Part shown: positions 37,534 through 48,195 of the stretch, in pieces
Layout: every line of letters begins with the position of its first letter
How positions within the stretch are numbered: the stretch's first letter is position 1
Source of the DNA: Icerya purchasi
Taxonomy: Eukaryota > Arthropoda > Insecta > Hemiptera > Monophlebidae
Length of the DNA stretch: 64,000 nt
NCBI GenBank assembly: GCA_039619475.1
Contig: CM077116.1
Coordinates: forward strand, 31,197,183 to 31,261,182
Direction of reading: 5' to 3'
The notes under the pieces: generated by a model
Seen by the model: only the letters and a program-made list of their open reading frames with translations
The model's database searches: none
Told to the model about the DNA's origin: nothing
Position numbers and translations under genes: made by a program

Positions 37534-37601
37534 ACGGGGGGTTGGGGGCGGGTCCGGGTGGGGGGTTGGGCCGCGAAGCGGGCAGGGGGAAAGCCCCCTA
37601 G
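36767..37601 (+). mobile_element. Helitron remnant with 3' terminus
   Basis: It holds the C-terminal part of the Helitron helicase followed by a 3' end. GGGGGAAAGCCCCCTAG forms a perfect 5-bp GC stem ending in CTAG at 37598-37601, with T next. This is the classic Helitron 3' hairpin and terminus. The stretch before the hairpin (37534-37585) is very G-rich. The 5' end was not found. The family differs from the Helitron at 23.7-24.8 kb, judging by the 3' end sequence. Confidence 0.85.
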
Positions 37602-38666
37602 TATATATATATATATATCTAATATTTGTATATTGAAATATTTATTGCAAATTACATTTTAAATGAAATGGTATTCAATTAGATTTTGACAACAGAGAAT
37701 AAAAAAAATTATCATCCATTAAAAAATTATTTTCGCTTAATTGCTATAAATTTTTATTTTGTACGTCAAAAGTGTATGAAAAAATATTTGGTTAATTGAA
37801 TAGCGTCTTTTTATATTCTCTTTCTTTTTTCTTTTTGTAATGTTAAATCGTAATCTTTTGGCAATTTATTGAATGAAGCATTTTAAATAGTAAGATAGAA
37901 GGTTTTTTTTTCTTTGCCTTTTTTTGGATTTGCCAAAAAATCTGGCAGACTTAACAGATTATAAAAGAAAGAAGAAAAATATTATAATCTAATTCGATTG
38001 GACACTGGGGAAATAGAAGAAACAAGAGTAAGGAGGACAGTGCCCCTTTATTCCAATCTTCTGCGCTTTGGCCTCCCCACTCCTTACAGTGCCAAAGCCA
38101 TTTTTGCTTTCTCCTCTCTCAATATAGTTCCTTTGTTAGCTTTCTTTATCTCCTCAATTTTTAATCTTTTCCTTATATAATGTACAGTTCTCTGCGTTGG
38201 GTAAGTTCCACTGTTGACGTGCCCAAGAAATTGAAAAAAAAAAATTTTTTTTTACTTTGTCAGAAACTCTAAAAACAACAGTTTTTGCGTTTTATTTATT
38301 TTTTTCATTCCAATTATTGAAATTACTTGAAAAACATCGTCATTATAATAAACGTGACTAATTTGAAGAGGAATTTTTCAAAGTCCAACAGCAACCATTT
38401 AGGCTTCTGGAGAAGTTATTTACACCTTAAAATTCGATTTTAGAAGTATTTTTAACAACATACGCCAAGTTTTACCGTTCCATCTTGTAGAATGGGGAAA
38501 AAAATCATGACTGTATCTTCTAAAATTTTTTTTATATCGTGCGACACATCTAAAAATGTAATAACCCCTTATTACAACCAATTTTTCGCCATTTTTTAAT
38601 CAATTGTCATTATTTTCACTGCTTTCTACAACTAAAAATCTATTGTTAAAGACTATCAAATATAAC
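37602..38666. other. Non-coding AT-rich gap
   Basis: A short (AT)n run follows the Helitron end (37602-37618). No gene recognised; a 60-codon plus frame at 37998-38180 looks like chance. Confidence 0.5.
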
Positions 38667-38778
38667 AAATATATATATATATATGTTATAAGTATAAATG
38701 AAACGTCTATTAAACGGTTACTAGTAACCGTTTAATAGACATTTCATTTATACTTATAACATATATATATATATATTT
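38667..38778. repeat. 112-bp near-perfect palindrome
   Basis: Symmetric about ACTAGT at 38720-38725, with arms of 56 bp and one mismatch seen (38704 against 38741). The outer parts are AT dinucleotide runs and the inner part is GTCTATTAAACGGTTACTAG. It lies only about 150 bp left of the giant palindromic element. It could extrude as a cruciform. Confidence 0.95.
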
Positions 38779-38920
38779 ACGGTTTACGGAAGAAATAAAA
38801 ACATATAATGAATAACAAATATACTCCATAGATATAATAATATTTAAAATATACATTTATTTGATATGGTGCTTTTAAATCTATGCTCATTTATTAATCC
38901 CATAAAAGCCATGAACTGAC

Positions 38921-38926
38921 CCCATA
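38921..38926. other. 6-bp target duplication, left copy
   Basis: CCCATA directly before the AG that starts the giant element. The same word follows its last base at 53505-53510. Confidence 0.9.
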
Positions 38927-38949
38927 AGTAGCTAATAAATGGGCAAGCT

Positions 38950-39330
38950 AGGCCAGTTTCCCCGATTTCCCCCCAATTTTCCCCGGGGGTAGGTACCCCG
39001 AGTGTCCCGGTTTCCCCCGATTTTCCCGAACAGTTGCTGAAATTTCACCCCAAATTCTCATCCGGGTGCTAAAAATTAACCCCAATTTCTCTTTTAGAGC
39101 CCAAAGTTACCCCAAGTTTCCCCTGATTTCACGGATTTCCTCCGAGTTTTCCCTGTTTACCCCTGATTCCCCTGGTCAGTTCCGCTAATTCGATCCCTAA
39201 TTCCCATCAAGGTAGTCAAAATTCACCCCCAATTAGTGTACAGGTGCTGAAAGTTCACCCCAATTTGTATCCATATGGTTAAAATTCACCCAAGTTTCCC
39301 CAAAATTTCTTCAAATTTTTACGATTCCCC
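38950..39330. repeat. Subterminal C-rich degenerate short repeats (left)
   Basis: A stretch full of TTTCCCC, TTCACCCC and CCCCAATTT words at irregular 10-40 bp spacing, directly inside the left terminus. The mirror copy (G-rich on the plus strand) is at about 53101-53481. Such arrays next to TIR ends are often binding sites for a transposase or integrase; this role is inferred. Confidence 0.75.
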
Positions 39331-40109
39331 GTTCATACTGTTATCTGTAAATGCGCTCGCACCGTTTCCACGCATATATTCAACATAGCCTTAGCCGCCA
39401 TGAAAGTGTACTCGCTTTCCCATACCCGCGCCTTCTATCATCATGTGTATGTATTATACATGACTCTGCGTGTAATATATGTAGCATACTTTTTAATTTT
39501 AATTTTTCGAGGTTGGGAGGGGTAAAATTTTGCCGGAGTGATAAAAACGTTTGAATCTCAACACTTAGAACCCAAAATTTAAAGGAATTTTCCGAGTCGT
39601 GCTCCGTTCTGGCATTTTTTTTTTTAAAATTTTATTTTTAAAGAAAATATTTGAACGTTCCATCAGTCGAATGAGAGCGGGCGAGTGTGCTGCTACGAGA
39701 TGTATTATGTAAGCGCGACCGCGGCTGTAATGGAAATATTTAAATGTTCCAGCAACTAGTTGAAACTGTCACCAGGTGAGGTGAATTCCAGTCGTTCGTT
39801 TTGAAATTAACTAGCCGATCATCTATGCACACTCTCACACGCCACCGATAGAAACCTGTTCACGATCGCTACACGTTCACACACGCACACATATACACCG
39901 CCACCTGATATATATTTTTCGTCTTTTTCCGCTTCCGATCTTATACTTAATCCATTGATTTTTTTATTTTTATTTTTACGTATTCTCCGTTCATTGCAAA
40001 AGCACACCGTCCATTCCTGCACACATATCAGGCATTGAGTTAACCTGTACAAAGGTACACTGTACTATTCCATGCACGCTCCGTCGCCACCGAAATAAAC
40101 ACCGCGATA

Positions 40110-40110
<1 letters not shown>

Positions 40111-40144
<34 letters not shown>
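40111..40144 (+). repeat. (CA)n microsatellite in left arm
   Basis: 17 CA units. The mirrored (TG)n run lies at about 52287-52320 in the right arm. Equal length on both arms points to a recent common origin or gene conversion. Confidence 0.95.
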
Positions 40145-40149
<5 letters not shown>

Positions 40150-41347
40150 ACCACCACTTCGTATATATTTTATTTTCGTGTCAAAATATTATAGAATTAG
40201 CATACGTATATTTTTCTTTTACGCTTCTGTTTATTTCTTCCGAACGTTCATAATTTTTATATTTTTTTGTTTCTCCGATTCTAAAAATTAATCTGTCAAT
40301 GTATTAGCCACTCTTTCATTCGCACATAATGTTCCCTCGCACTCATCTGCTACCGGTAGTTCTCTTATCGTTCATAATAACTTTTCAAGTCTAATATTAT
40401 AGAATCAGCCTAATTACATTTTTTTTCGCTTCCAATCATTTCCTCTGTCCGTTGATAATTTTCTTATTTTATTTTTTTCTCAGGTTCTAAAAATAAATCC
40501 ATTGATATCTTCACTAGTATGATTGCGTAAACATCTTCTAATGGTATTCCTCATATTGTTCATAATAATTTTTCATGTCTATGTATTATGGAATTAGTCT
40601 AAAATATATTTTTTCCCCTCTAAAGTCTTTTTCCAAACGTAAGTATTCAAAAATTAATTCGAGTATATTTTTATTTAACGCTGTTTCATATTTTCCCTCT
40701 CCCCTATCCACCCTACACAAATTTCAATTCTTTTCTATTATTTTTCATGAGTACATCCCCCTGAAACTACAGTGAAACCATACCATTCATTCCCACGCAC
40801 CCATCTGCTAACAATGATTTTCTTATCATTCATAATAATTTTTTTCGAATCTGTTAGTTTAAGATTATTTCATTTTTTTCAAACTCTAAATATTTTTTTT
40901 TTTTTTTGTTTTCAATATCTTCCATATTTTCCCCCAATATGTCCGCATACGCTCATAATGCAAAGGTACTCTGCTTATTTCCTTGCATGAATGTTGCTAT
41001 GCCGTTGATTTCGATCATGTGTCAAGATCATCGAGTCTGCCCGGATCTTCTCCTTCATATCTTTTGTAGAAAAACCGGTTGACATGTACACACCTACACA
41101 CAAACACCCATAACCCAAAGATCACCTGTAAATTTCGTTCATCTGCGTATGTAACCAGCTTTCACCAAAGGAATGTGGTTTTTCTGGTGCAACCCGCCCT
41201 CTTCAAAGACATGCATCGAGCTAGAATCTCGAAAGGATCTGTTCAGGCAGTCAGTATTAGTGTTACATTAAACGTGTAGAATTTGTTGAACGTTAAAAGT
41301 AATAATTTTCTACATTCTTAGTAAAAAGTTAAAAATATTATTCAAAC

Positions 41348-41782
41348 ATGAATAACAATACCGATTCGATTGATATTAAAGTCGACGAATTTATTCAGAA
41401 TTCATTTTCGAGTGATAGTGTCCCACATACAACTTCATCACCTCCATCACAGCAATCAGATGATGGTTATACAGCAGAAGGATCAACATCTTCTGTACAT
41501 AATATCATTGGTCCTGTATTATTATCAGAACAAGCAGATATAGTGGAATATTTTGTAGATATCAGCATCCATATAGATTGTGATTATGGTTTTCGAGTAA
41601 CTGAACTAGCAATGATTGATATGTCTGGCGGAAAGTGTTTGCATACACTGTATAAGCCAAGCAGAGAATGGCATGCATCAAAAATGCCACATTTACAATG
41701 TTCTTCGATGAGTCATTACTTGAAAAATCCTTCATTATTTCTCTATCTCCCCCCCCCCCCTCTTAACTTAAAGTACTGGTAA
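41348..41782 (+). CDS. Unrecognised protein in left arm of the giant element
   Basis: An open frame of 144 codons starting MNNNTDSID, and the best gene candidate inside the element. Residues 1-50 are polar, rich in S, T and Q. Residues 60-115 look like a folded domain (VEYFVDISIH, then FRVTELAMIDMSGG and LHTLYKPSREW). The pattern VD...ELAMID..GG...LYKP recalls the start of DEDD-type exonucleases, but the first acidic motif is not convincing, so I make no functional claim. The C-terminus falls in a run of 12 C, which sets the last residues (PPPPLNLKYW). A copy with the same start is on the minus strand of the right arm. Confidence 0.45.
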   Translation: MNNNTDSIDIKVDEFIQNSFSSDSVPHTTSSPPSQQSDDGYTAEGSTSSVHNIIGPVLLSEQADIVEYFVDISIHIDCDYGFRVTELAMIDMSGGKCLHTLYKPSREWHASKMPHLQCSSMSHYLKNPSLFLYLPPPPLNLKYW

Positions 41783-44235
41783 TGATGAATATTACAAAAA
41801 TCTGAACCAGTTGTGTAAAGTGTACATAATTATTGTCTAATTTTCGAATATAATCCCACATAAATTGATCATTTTCTTTCTAGATTAAAAAATTTTATTT
41901 TTTATTTTTTCTATAACAAACGAGTCTAACTGTTCAACTTTTTCATGTACATCACGTACATCAAGTATTTTCCACAGCTGTGTGAGTTTTCATTAATTTG
42001 TAAGTCACAACCTAAGACCTGGAGAGTTCTCTCAAATTTTTTAAAATCTTTCATAATCACATTTTTATAAAAATATGTATTAAGTTCACATGTTATTTAA
42101 TATTTTTTTATTTCACAAATATTTTGTCTATGAGGTGTGTTGATCAATAGAGCAACAGGTAGAAAACCTACTAGCTTACGAGACACAGCATGTTCAAAGA
42201 AAAAAACGAGCTAGCACAAGCAGATCAGAGTTGCAACGTGCGAATGAGAGATATATTCTCGAGAACAACAACTTGATTATAAAAAACGTCGAAGATACAT
42301 GCATCTATCAGTGAACAATTATCACATCAAACATAAAAAGGTTGACTAAAAGATTATTATTTTCTTTTCTCCTTCATTCTCGCCACTATTACCACTTGCG
42401 CCCCACTGTCAAGACCTCTGAACATACATTACTAACCTCGCCGATACTATAATATTTTTTCTCTGTGTTATTAAATTAACTCAAGTATATATTTATTCAA
42501 TTGTTACACAAACATTTGTTCAAATCTTTTGTAATATGTTGTGCACACATTTATAACCCGCAGACACTACTCGCTTCATTACCACGAATACATCTCTTTC
42601 ATTGTTACTTATCATAACATAGTTTTTCCTGAAATTGTAGAAAAAGTCTCTTCGCCCCATTCTTCCAGGGTGATTTATTTTCAAATTTCAAATCACGCAT
42701 AATTATTTTAGAATCAAATTAAGTATATTTTATCATTTCCAAAAAATCAATCATCTCTGTACAAGACATTAACTTATTTTCACATCAAACATATTATTAT
42801 TTTTTTTTTCAATCTACCATACATATTATTTTTTATCATTTAAATTTTTTTCTCAATTCACAAATAGCTAACCTATAGAAAACATATTGTTGTAAACATA
42901 CATGACGAACTCACTCCTCATAATTATATCATGAATTAATTTTTTCTTCATTTTTTTTTTTTTTACCATCATGAAATTGTAGTAGTATTTTTAATTTTTT
43001 TATTTTCCATACATGACAAAAGTAATAGAATCACGGCATCTATGAATGTATACACCGTACGCTTCCAATAACCTATCATGCATTTTTTTTAAATTAGTCC
43101 AAGCATACTACTTTTTTAATAACAAAGCCGATCATACATCATTTTTTCTTCTATATAATCACTAATCTATGAAAACACTTCGTTCGTTTTACTCATACCA
43201 TAGCAATCACTCCTTTTCCCTCATGCTAACAAGCTTCAAAATTTAATAATATAACACGAAATTATTCTAAATATATGTTCATGCCATTAAAATTAATATA
43301 TCAATTAATCTTTATATTCCTTTTGTACATTTCTGAAAAAAATCCTACAACATGTTTTAAAATTAATCGAAGTATACTATTTAATTACCTAAAATCAATT
43401 ATTCTCTCATACAGTTTTTTCCAATCATACATAATTTTTTTTTCTGTATAGTCATTATTATAAAGTCATACAAAACAACATCATATTTCTAATCATAATG
43501 AATCCTTCATTCCATTCCGTTCATGCTATATACCATTATCATTCAATTCAATGTTATGAAATTAGTCTAAATGTACATTCATGCTAGCAAAGTTATTATC
43601 TCACCCTTTGCATTGTTCCAAGATGATTTATTTTACATTTTTTTTTTAAATTTCCCTCATACTATTATTTTTGAAATGTAAGATGATGCCTATGATTAGA
43701 ATTCGTGATTATGAAGAGAGAGACGCATGCTGAAATTGTATTGTCATTGTATATGCAGGATGATGTGTGATTGTGGGTGAGTATGCATGCATGTAAAATA
43801 TATGAGTGTGTTAGTAGAAAACATCCGTTCAAGCATGAACACAGCTACAGATAGAGTTATAGAATGAGAGAGATAAAAATATATATTTTGTTATGTTTGA
43901 TATGTGTATGATAAAGAGGTTAACAAAGAATAATCACATTACCCTCACAACTTAGACATTGAGTTATACCTTTGCAATATTTTAGATGTGAAAGTAGTGA
44001 CATTGACATGTAGTAAACGTTTTCATTACTTTTGACTCATTATAACCAATTTTCCAAAATTTTTCGTTTTTTTCCTACATTTTAATACTTTTACACCGTT
44101 TTAGTCAATTAATGCCATTTTTCCAGTGTTTTTACCACCTTTCTCACAATTTTCATCATTCTTTCATGATCTTTGTTAGGTTTTTTCTTACAACTCTTTA
44201 TCATTTCGATTGTCGTTAGTGATATCCATCATTAT
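41783..44235. other. Left-arm non-coding part made of decayed periodic repeats
   Basis: No gene recognised. A motif of the kind AATTAGTCTAAATATAC (or AATTAATCGAAGTATAC) recurs many times in this arm, also at about 40.2-40.9 kb, often with TTATCATTCATAATAAT beside it. The spacing is roughly 130-270 bp. The mirror motifs lie in the right arm. The arm therefore seems to be an old, strongly diverged tandem array. Confidence 0.55.
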
Positions 44236-44331
44236 TTATGCTTTCAATCCTTCCGCTTCATCTATGCACACATACAGCTTAGCAATTGCCGCAGACGTTG
44301 ATCGTTGTAGGACCCCAATCGTGATTTCCAT
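44236..44331 (-). CDS. Short unrecognised frame (left-arm copy)
   Basis: A 31-residue frame starting MEITIGVLQRS. The identical mirror copy is on the plus strand at 48100-48195. It lies just downstream of the broken frame at 44374-44652 and may be part of the same lost gene. No function recognised. Confidence 0.2.
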   Translation of the reverse strand: MEITIGVLQRSTSAAIAKLYVCIDEAEGLKA

Positions 44332-44373
44332 TTGATTATTGGGATTTAAAAGTCACATCTTTAAACGCTTGAT

Positions 44374-44652
44374 CTAATGCATCAACATGATCTTTGTATT
44401 CTCCCACCCGCTGCTGAAGGTTCCACTTAATATCTTCAACAGACTATCATACAGTCGTTTAATAAGAGAATCCGTAAGAGCCGAAACATATACTTATCGT
44501 TTTCCCAACACATTCACAGACCTACCCTGTACACTAAGGGAATCTTTAAACATCTCTGTAACCATTCCTTTTAAGCTGACGGGAGCAAGGAACTCTTATA
44601 AACGTTTGTCAATCAGCACTTCATCGTTCATCGCCATGGTTTCACTCGCCAT
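44374..44652 (-). pseudogene. Broken unrecognised gene (left-arm copy)
   Basis: Minus-strand frame of 93 codons from MASETMAMND to a stop, with two in-frame stops inside. Between them the text is protein-like (LAPVSLKGMVTEMFKDSL, then ALTDSLIKRLYDSLLKIL). The mirror copy is at 47779-48057. A longer open frame of 126 codons on the opposite strand covers the same bases (44387-44767) and is the likely shadow. The original protein is unknown. Confidence 0.35.
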
Positions 44653-44755
44653 TGCACAGACATGTAATAAACATTTTCTTCTTTTACAATTTTCTTATGC
44701 TTTAACACTATTACATCATTTTTCCACATTTCTAACTAATTGTAACCAGTTTTCC

Positions 44756-45001
44756 ACTATTTCTTAACATGTTCTTCTGTTTTAGGACCTTTTAGTGAAA
44801 TTTTTTCATCAATTTATGTTATTTCACTTCGTTTTTCTGGTGTTTTTAGTGCCTTTCACACAATTTTACTAATTATTTTAGACTATTTCTTAACATGTTC
44901 TTCTGTTTTAGGACCTTTTTGCACTATTTTTTCATCAATTTATGTTATTTCACATCGTTTTTCTAGTGTTTTACTATCTTTCACACAATTTTACTCAATT
45001 T
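44756..45001. repeat. 126-bp tandem duplication (left arm)
   Basis: Two copies of a unit with TTAACATGTTCTTCTGTTTT, AGGACCTTTT and TTATGTTATTTCAC words, 126 bp apart. A mirror pair is at about 47430-47675. Diverged relatives occur around 44050-44170. Confidence 0.85.
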
Positions 45002-45400
45002 TTCGCCATCTTTGAAGATTTTTTTTCATTTATCTCATACATTGTATGTCCGAATGTGACGATTAACTATCCTTTTAAGTACATTTTATAATTCGACATA
45101 AATAACGAAAGATCTAATTCAATTTTGTTTAAAATTTATTCAATAATTTTTATGACATTCATCATAATCAATAAAAATAATCATTGCTTCAATGCTAAAT
45201 TATATCAGATCATTAATAACTGTTCATAATATACAGCATAAAAAGATTAATTTAACTGATTATATCCTTCTTCTACCAACTTTTCTTCTATCATACAATT
45301 TTCAACATCTACATCAGTATTTTCCAGTTGTTTAGATGTGTGTACTATCAATAATCATTCAACCGCTTCATTAGGTTCGTCAGAATAAATTGATAAAAGG

Positions 45401-45478
45401 AGACACATTCAATCATTATAAAAAATTGAGGGAAACATCAGAAAATGGTGCAAAATAATGTAATGATTGAATGTGTCT
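45401..45478. repeat. Small hairpin at the left arm/spacer junction
   Basis: AGACACATTCAATCATTA at 45401-45418 is repeated as its exact reverse complement at 45461-45478, giving an 18-bp stem with a 42-base loop. The first stem base follows directly after the last base of the left arm, so the palindrome's inner break coincides with this hairpin. Confidence 0.9.
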
Positions 45479-45520
45479 TGATGTTGTCTGGCCCGTCGCA
45501 TCTCTCAGTGTGAACATTTA

Positions 45521-45691
45521 ATGAAAAAACAGAATGATATTCATCAACTAATTTTGACTAAACATAATATATCTGCCTTGCAATGTGTACAAATTATAGA
45601 GATAATTACCAAACAGTACTCTCCCTGCTTGATGGGACATACTCCACCTCTTACCCATATTTATTATTCACAATCAAACACCATCATCTAA
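45521..45691 (+). CDS. Short unrecognised frame in the spacer
   Basis: A 56-residue frame starting MKKQNDIHQL and ending QSNTII. The same frame is readable before the ATG, from about 45496, and after the stop to about 45795 (IDAVEKFCKPSTTRPESVQT). It is probably the remnant of a longer gene with one in-frame TAA. Not recognised. Confidence 0.3.
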   Translation: MKKQNDIHQLILTKHNISALQCVQIIEIITKQYSPCLMGHTPPLTHIYYSQSNTII

Positions 45692-46204
45692 CTAACACAC
45701 AACAACCATTCTACTATAATCGATGCAGTAGAAAAGTTCTGTAAACCTTCCACAACCAGACCTGAATCTGTTCAAACAAAGCTTCACAATGAATAGAGTA
45801 CTATATCAAGAAGTATGTAGCTCAGTCTAAAAAGACTCATCACTCAGAAATTACACCATTTAGGACTAAAAATATCAACATTTAGACAAAACATTAGCAT
45901 TTTAGATGCGAAACAGTGATTTTACTGCAAAATATGCTATTTCCAGCTTAAATCACATCAATTTTATTGTAGCTATTATAAAGGTTTGTTTCATGAATAG
46001 TGTATTTAGGGAACAGTTTGAAATACATAATGAAAATAATAAGCATGATTGAACTGAATATTTCTTTATGACATTAAAAAAACTTTCTATAAATTACTGT
46101 TGATGAATAATCATGAAATCTCTGTGATTAAAATAGATGCTGAGATGTGTATAAAAAGAAGATTTACATGTGAGTTTTGATGAATTTTTAAATTATCTGT
46201 AATA

Positions 46205-46528
46205 ATGGTGTCAATGAGTAAAGTAATGATTAATATTAGTAATAATGGAATAAATAATGAAGCATATCTTAAAAGTGAAAGGGAAAAAATGTATAGTGAT
46301 ATAATGAAAAAATATAACACATTACAGTTCTGGAAATCTATTACAAACAATTCATCTGATGTGCTTGAACCTGTTACAACACATATATTGGATATTCGGG
46401 AAACAATACAAATATCTAAAAGGCTGAAAAAGGATTCTGATGGAATAAGTAATATGGCAATGGTAAAACGTCACAAACTTTCTAGTGTCAGTACGAAAGA
46501 TGGTTGTGAAAATAATGATGAAAATTAA
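46205..46528 (+). CDS. Unrecognised frame in the spacer, 107 codons
   Basis: Starts MVSMSKVMINIS. The middle is lysine-rich (REKMYSDIMKKYNTLQFWKS) and the end is acidic and asparagine-rich (CENNDEN). A readable frame continues after the stop (EDYENSDNKSVYKS). No motif recognised and no upstream signal seen. It is the longest spacer frame and lies on the palindrome axis (46215.5). Confidence 0.35.
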   Translation: MVSMSKVMINISNNGINNEAYLKSEREKMYSDIMKKYNTLQFWKSITNNSSDVLEPVTTHILDIRETIQISKRLKKDSDGISNMAMVKRHKLSSVSTKDGCENNDEN

Positions 46529-46675
46529 GAAGATTATGAAAATAGTGATAATAAGTCTGTATATAAGTCTATTAATATATGTGAAATTGATCTATTTCAA
46601 ATATCTGGTAATGAATCTGTATAAATGATCAAGTATATTGAATATCATATAATGCTAATACTCATGAGTATATGA

Positions 46676-47051
46676 TGGGATCAACACCACTTTCTATGGA
46701 ATAGTGAATGTGATGAAATTTATTTAGGAAAAGGAAGAACCCTAACCAAATTTCCTTACACACAAGGTTTGATTCATTTACAGATGGAAATGAATGTTGA
46801 TAAGAATAAATATACAAATAATGATTTAGCTCTATATAAAGAAATATTGGAATTTACTGGATCTCATGTATGTGTTACTAGTGTATTAAAGGGAACTCCA
46901 TTTCCTAAATACAGAAAAAAAAAAAATACGATCTCCGTTTCAATCTAACATACATAGTATAAAAGTTTATCCTGGTGAAACAAAAAAGAAATGTACATAT
47001 AGCACATGCCGCAAAGTAAATCTTGAAGATCCTTTTATCAATTTATTCTGA
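46676..47051 (+). pseudogene. Broken unrecognised gene crossing into the right arm
   Basis: Open from 46676 without a clear ATG: GKGRTLTKFPYTQGLIHLQ, then LALYKEILEFTGSHVCVTSV. It meets a run of A (46914-46926), after which another frame carries on with SPFQSNIHSIKVYPGETKKK, then CTYSTCRKVNL, to a stop at 47049-47051. The A run probably shifted the frame. The last seven codons lie in the right arm, so this gene spanned the place that is now the arm border. No family recognised. Confidence 0.4.
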
Positions 47052-47429
47052 CGAACTTAATGAAGCGGTTGAATGATTATTGATAGTACACACATCTAAA
47101 CAACTGGAAAATACTGATGTAGATGTTGAAAATTGTATGATAGAAGAAAAGTTGGTAGAAGAAGGATATAATCAGTTAAATTAATCTTTTTATGCTGTAT
47201 ATTATGAACAGTTATTAATGATCTGATATAATTTAGCATTGAAGCAATGATTATTTTTATTGATTATGATGAATGTCATAAAAATTATTGAATAAATTTT
47301 AAACAAAATTGAATTAGATCTTTCGTTATTTATGTCGAATTATAAAATGTACTTAAAAGGATAGTTAATCGTCACATTCGGACATACAATGTATGAGATA
47401 AATGAAAAAAAATCTTCAAAGATGGCGAA

Positions 47430-47675
47430 AAATTGAGTAAAATTGTGTGAAAGATAGTAAAACACTAGAAAAACGATGTGAAATAACATAAATTGATGAA
47501 AAAATAGTGCAAAAAGGTCCTAAAACAGAAGAACATGTTAAGAAATAGTCTAAAATAATTAGTAAAATTGTGTGAAAGGCACTAAAAACACCAGAAAAAC
47601 GAAGTGAAATAACATAAATTGATGAAAAAATTTCACTAAAAGGTCCTAAAACAGAAGAACATGTTAAGAAATAGT
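47430..47675. repeat. 126-bp tandem duplication (right arm)
   Basis: Mirror of 44756-45001. AATTGTGTGA occurs at 47441 and 47567, each followed by AAACGA and GGTCCTAAAACAGAAGAACA blocks. Confidence 0.85.
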
Positions 47676-47778
47676 GGAAAACTGGTTACAATTAGTTAGA
47701 AATGTGGAAAAATGATGTAATAGTGTTAAAGCATAAGAAAATTGTAAAAGAAGAAAATGTTTATTACATGTCTGTGCA

Positions 47779-48057
47779 ATGGCGAGTGAAACCATGGCGA
47801 TGAACGATGAAGTGCTGATTGACAAACGTTTATAGGAGTTCCTTGCTCCCGTCAGCTTAAAAGGAATGGTTACAGAGATGTTTAAAGATTCCCTTAGTGT
47901 ACAGGGTAGGTCTGTGAATGTGTTGGGAAAACGATAAGTAAATGTTTCGGCTCTTACGGATTCTCTTATTAAACGACTGTATGATAGTCTGTTGAAGATA
48001 TTAAGTGGAACCTTCAGCAGCGGGTGGGAGAATACAAAGATCATGTTGATGCATTAG
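47779..48057 (+). pseudogene. Broken unrecognised gene (right-arm copy)
   Basis: Mirror of 44374-44652 with the same two in-frame stops, so the breaks came before the arms were duplicated. In the right arm this gene follows the spacer frames in the same orientation, as would be expected of an original gene row. Confidence 0.35.
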
Positions 48058-48099
48058 ATCAAGCGTTTAAAGATGTGACTTTTAAATCCCAATAATCAA

Positions 48100-48195
48100 A
48101 TGGAAATCACGATTGGGGTCCTACAACGATCAACGTCTGCGGCAATTGCTAAGCTGTATGTGTGCATAGATGAAGCGGAAGGATTGAAAGCATAA
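48100..48195 (+). CDS. Short unrecognised frame (right-arm copy)
   Basis: 31 residues starting MEITIGVLQRS and ending DEAEGLKA. Mirror of 44236-44331. Confidence 0.2.
   Translation: MEITIGVLQRSTSAAIAKLYVCIDEAEGLKA

Larger units (their letters stand above)
38927..45400 (+). repeat. Left arm of the giant inverted repeat
   Basis: About 6.47 kb, matched in reverse complement by 47031-53504. Checked stretches near the outer end, around 40.6, 41.3, 42.2, 44.1 and 44.5 kb, and near 45.38 kb are identical or nearly so. Differences seen: a base substitution in the frame at 44387 (Tyr or Phe codon), one at 45375, and the length of a C run at 41749-41760 (12 against 13). There is no recognisable intact transposase. 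The inner edge (45400) abuts a small hairpin. Confidence 0.93.

Noticed and set aside
39351..40990. Several 66- to 77-codon frames (39351-39554, 39819-40052, 40575-40775, 40772-40990) as genes
   Set aside because: Low-complexity or basic/hydrophobic text, no motif, no context; their mirror copies (52877, 52379, 51656, 51441) exist only because of the palindrome.
44387..44767. A 126-codon plus-strand frame (mirror 47664-48044) as a gene
   Set aside because: It lies opposite a frame with more protein-like text; its composition (FL-rich) is typical of a shadow frame. The other strand itself is broken, so this stays uncertain.
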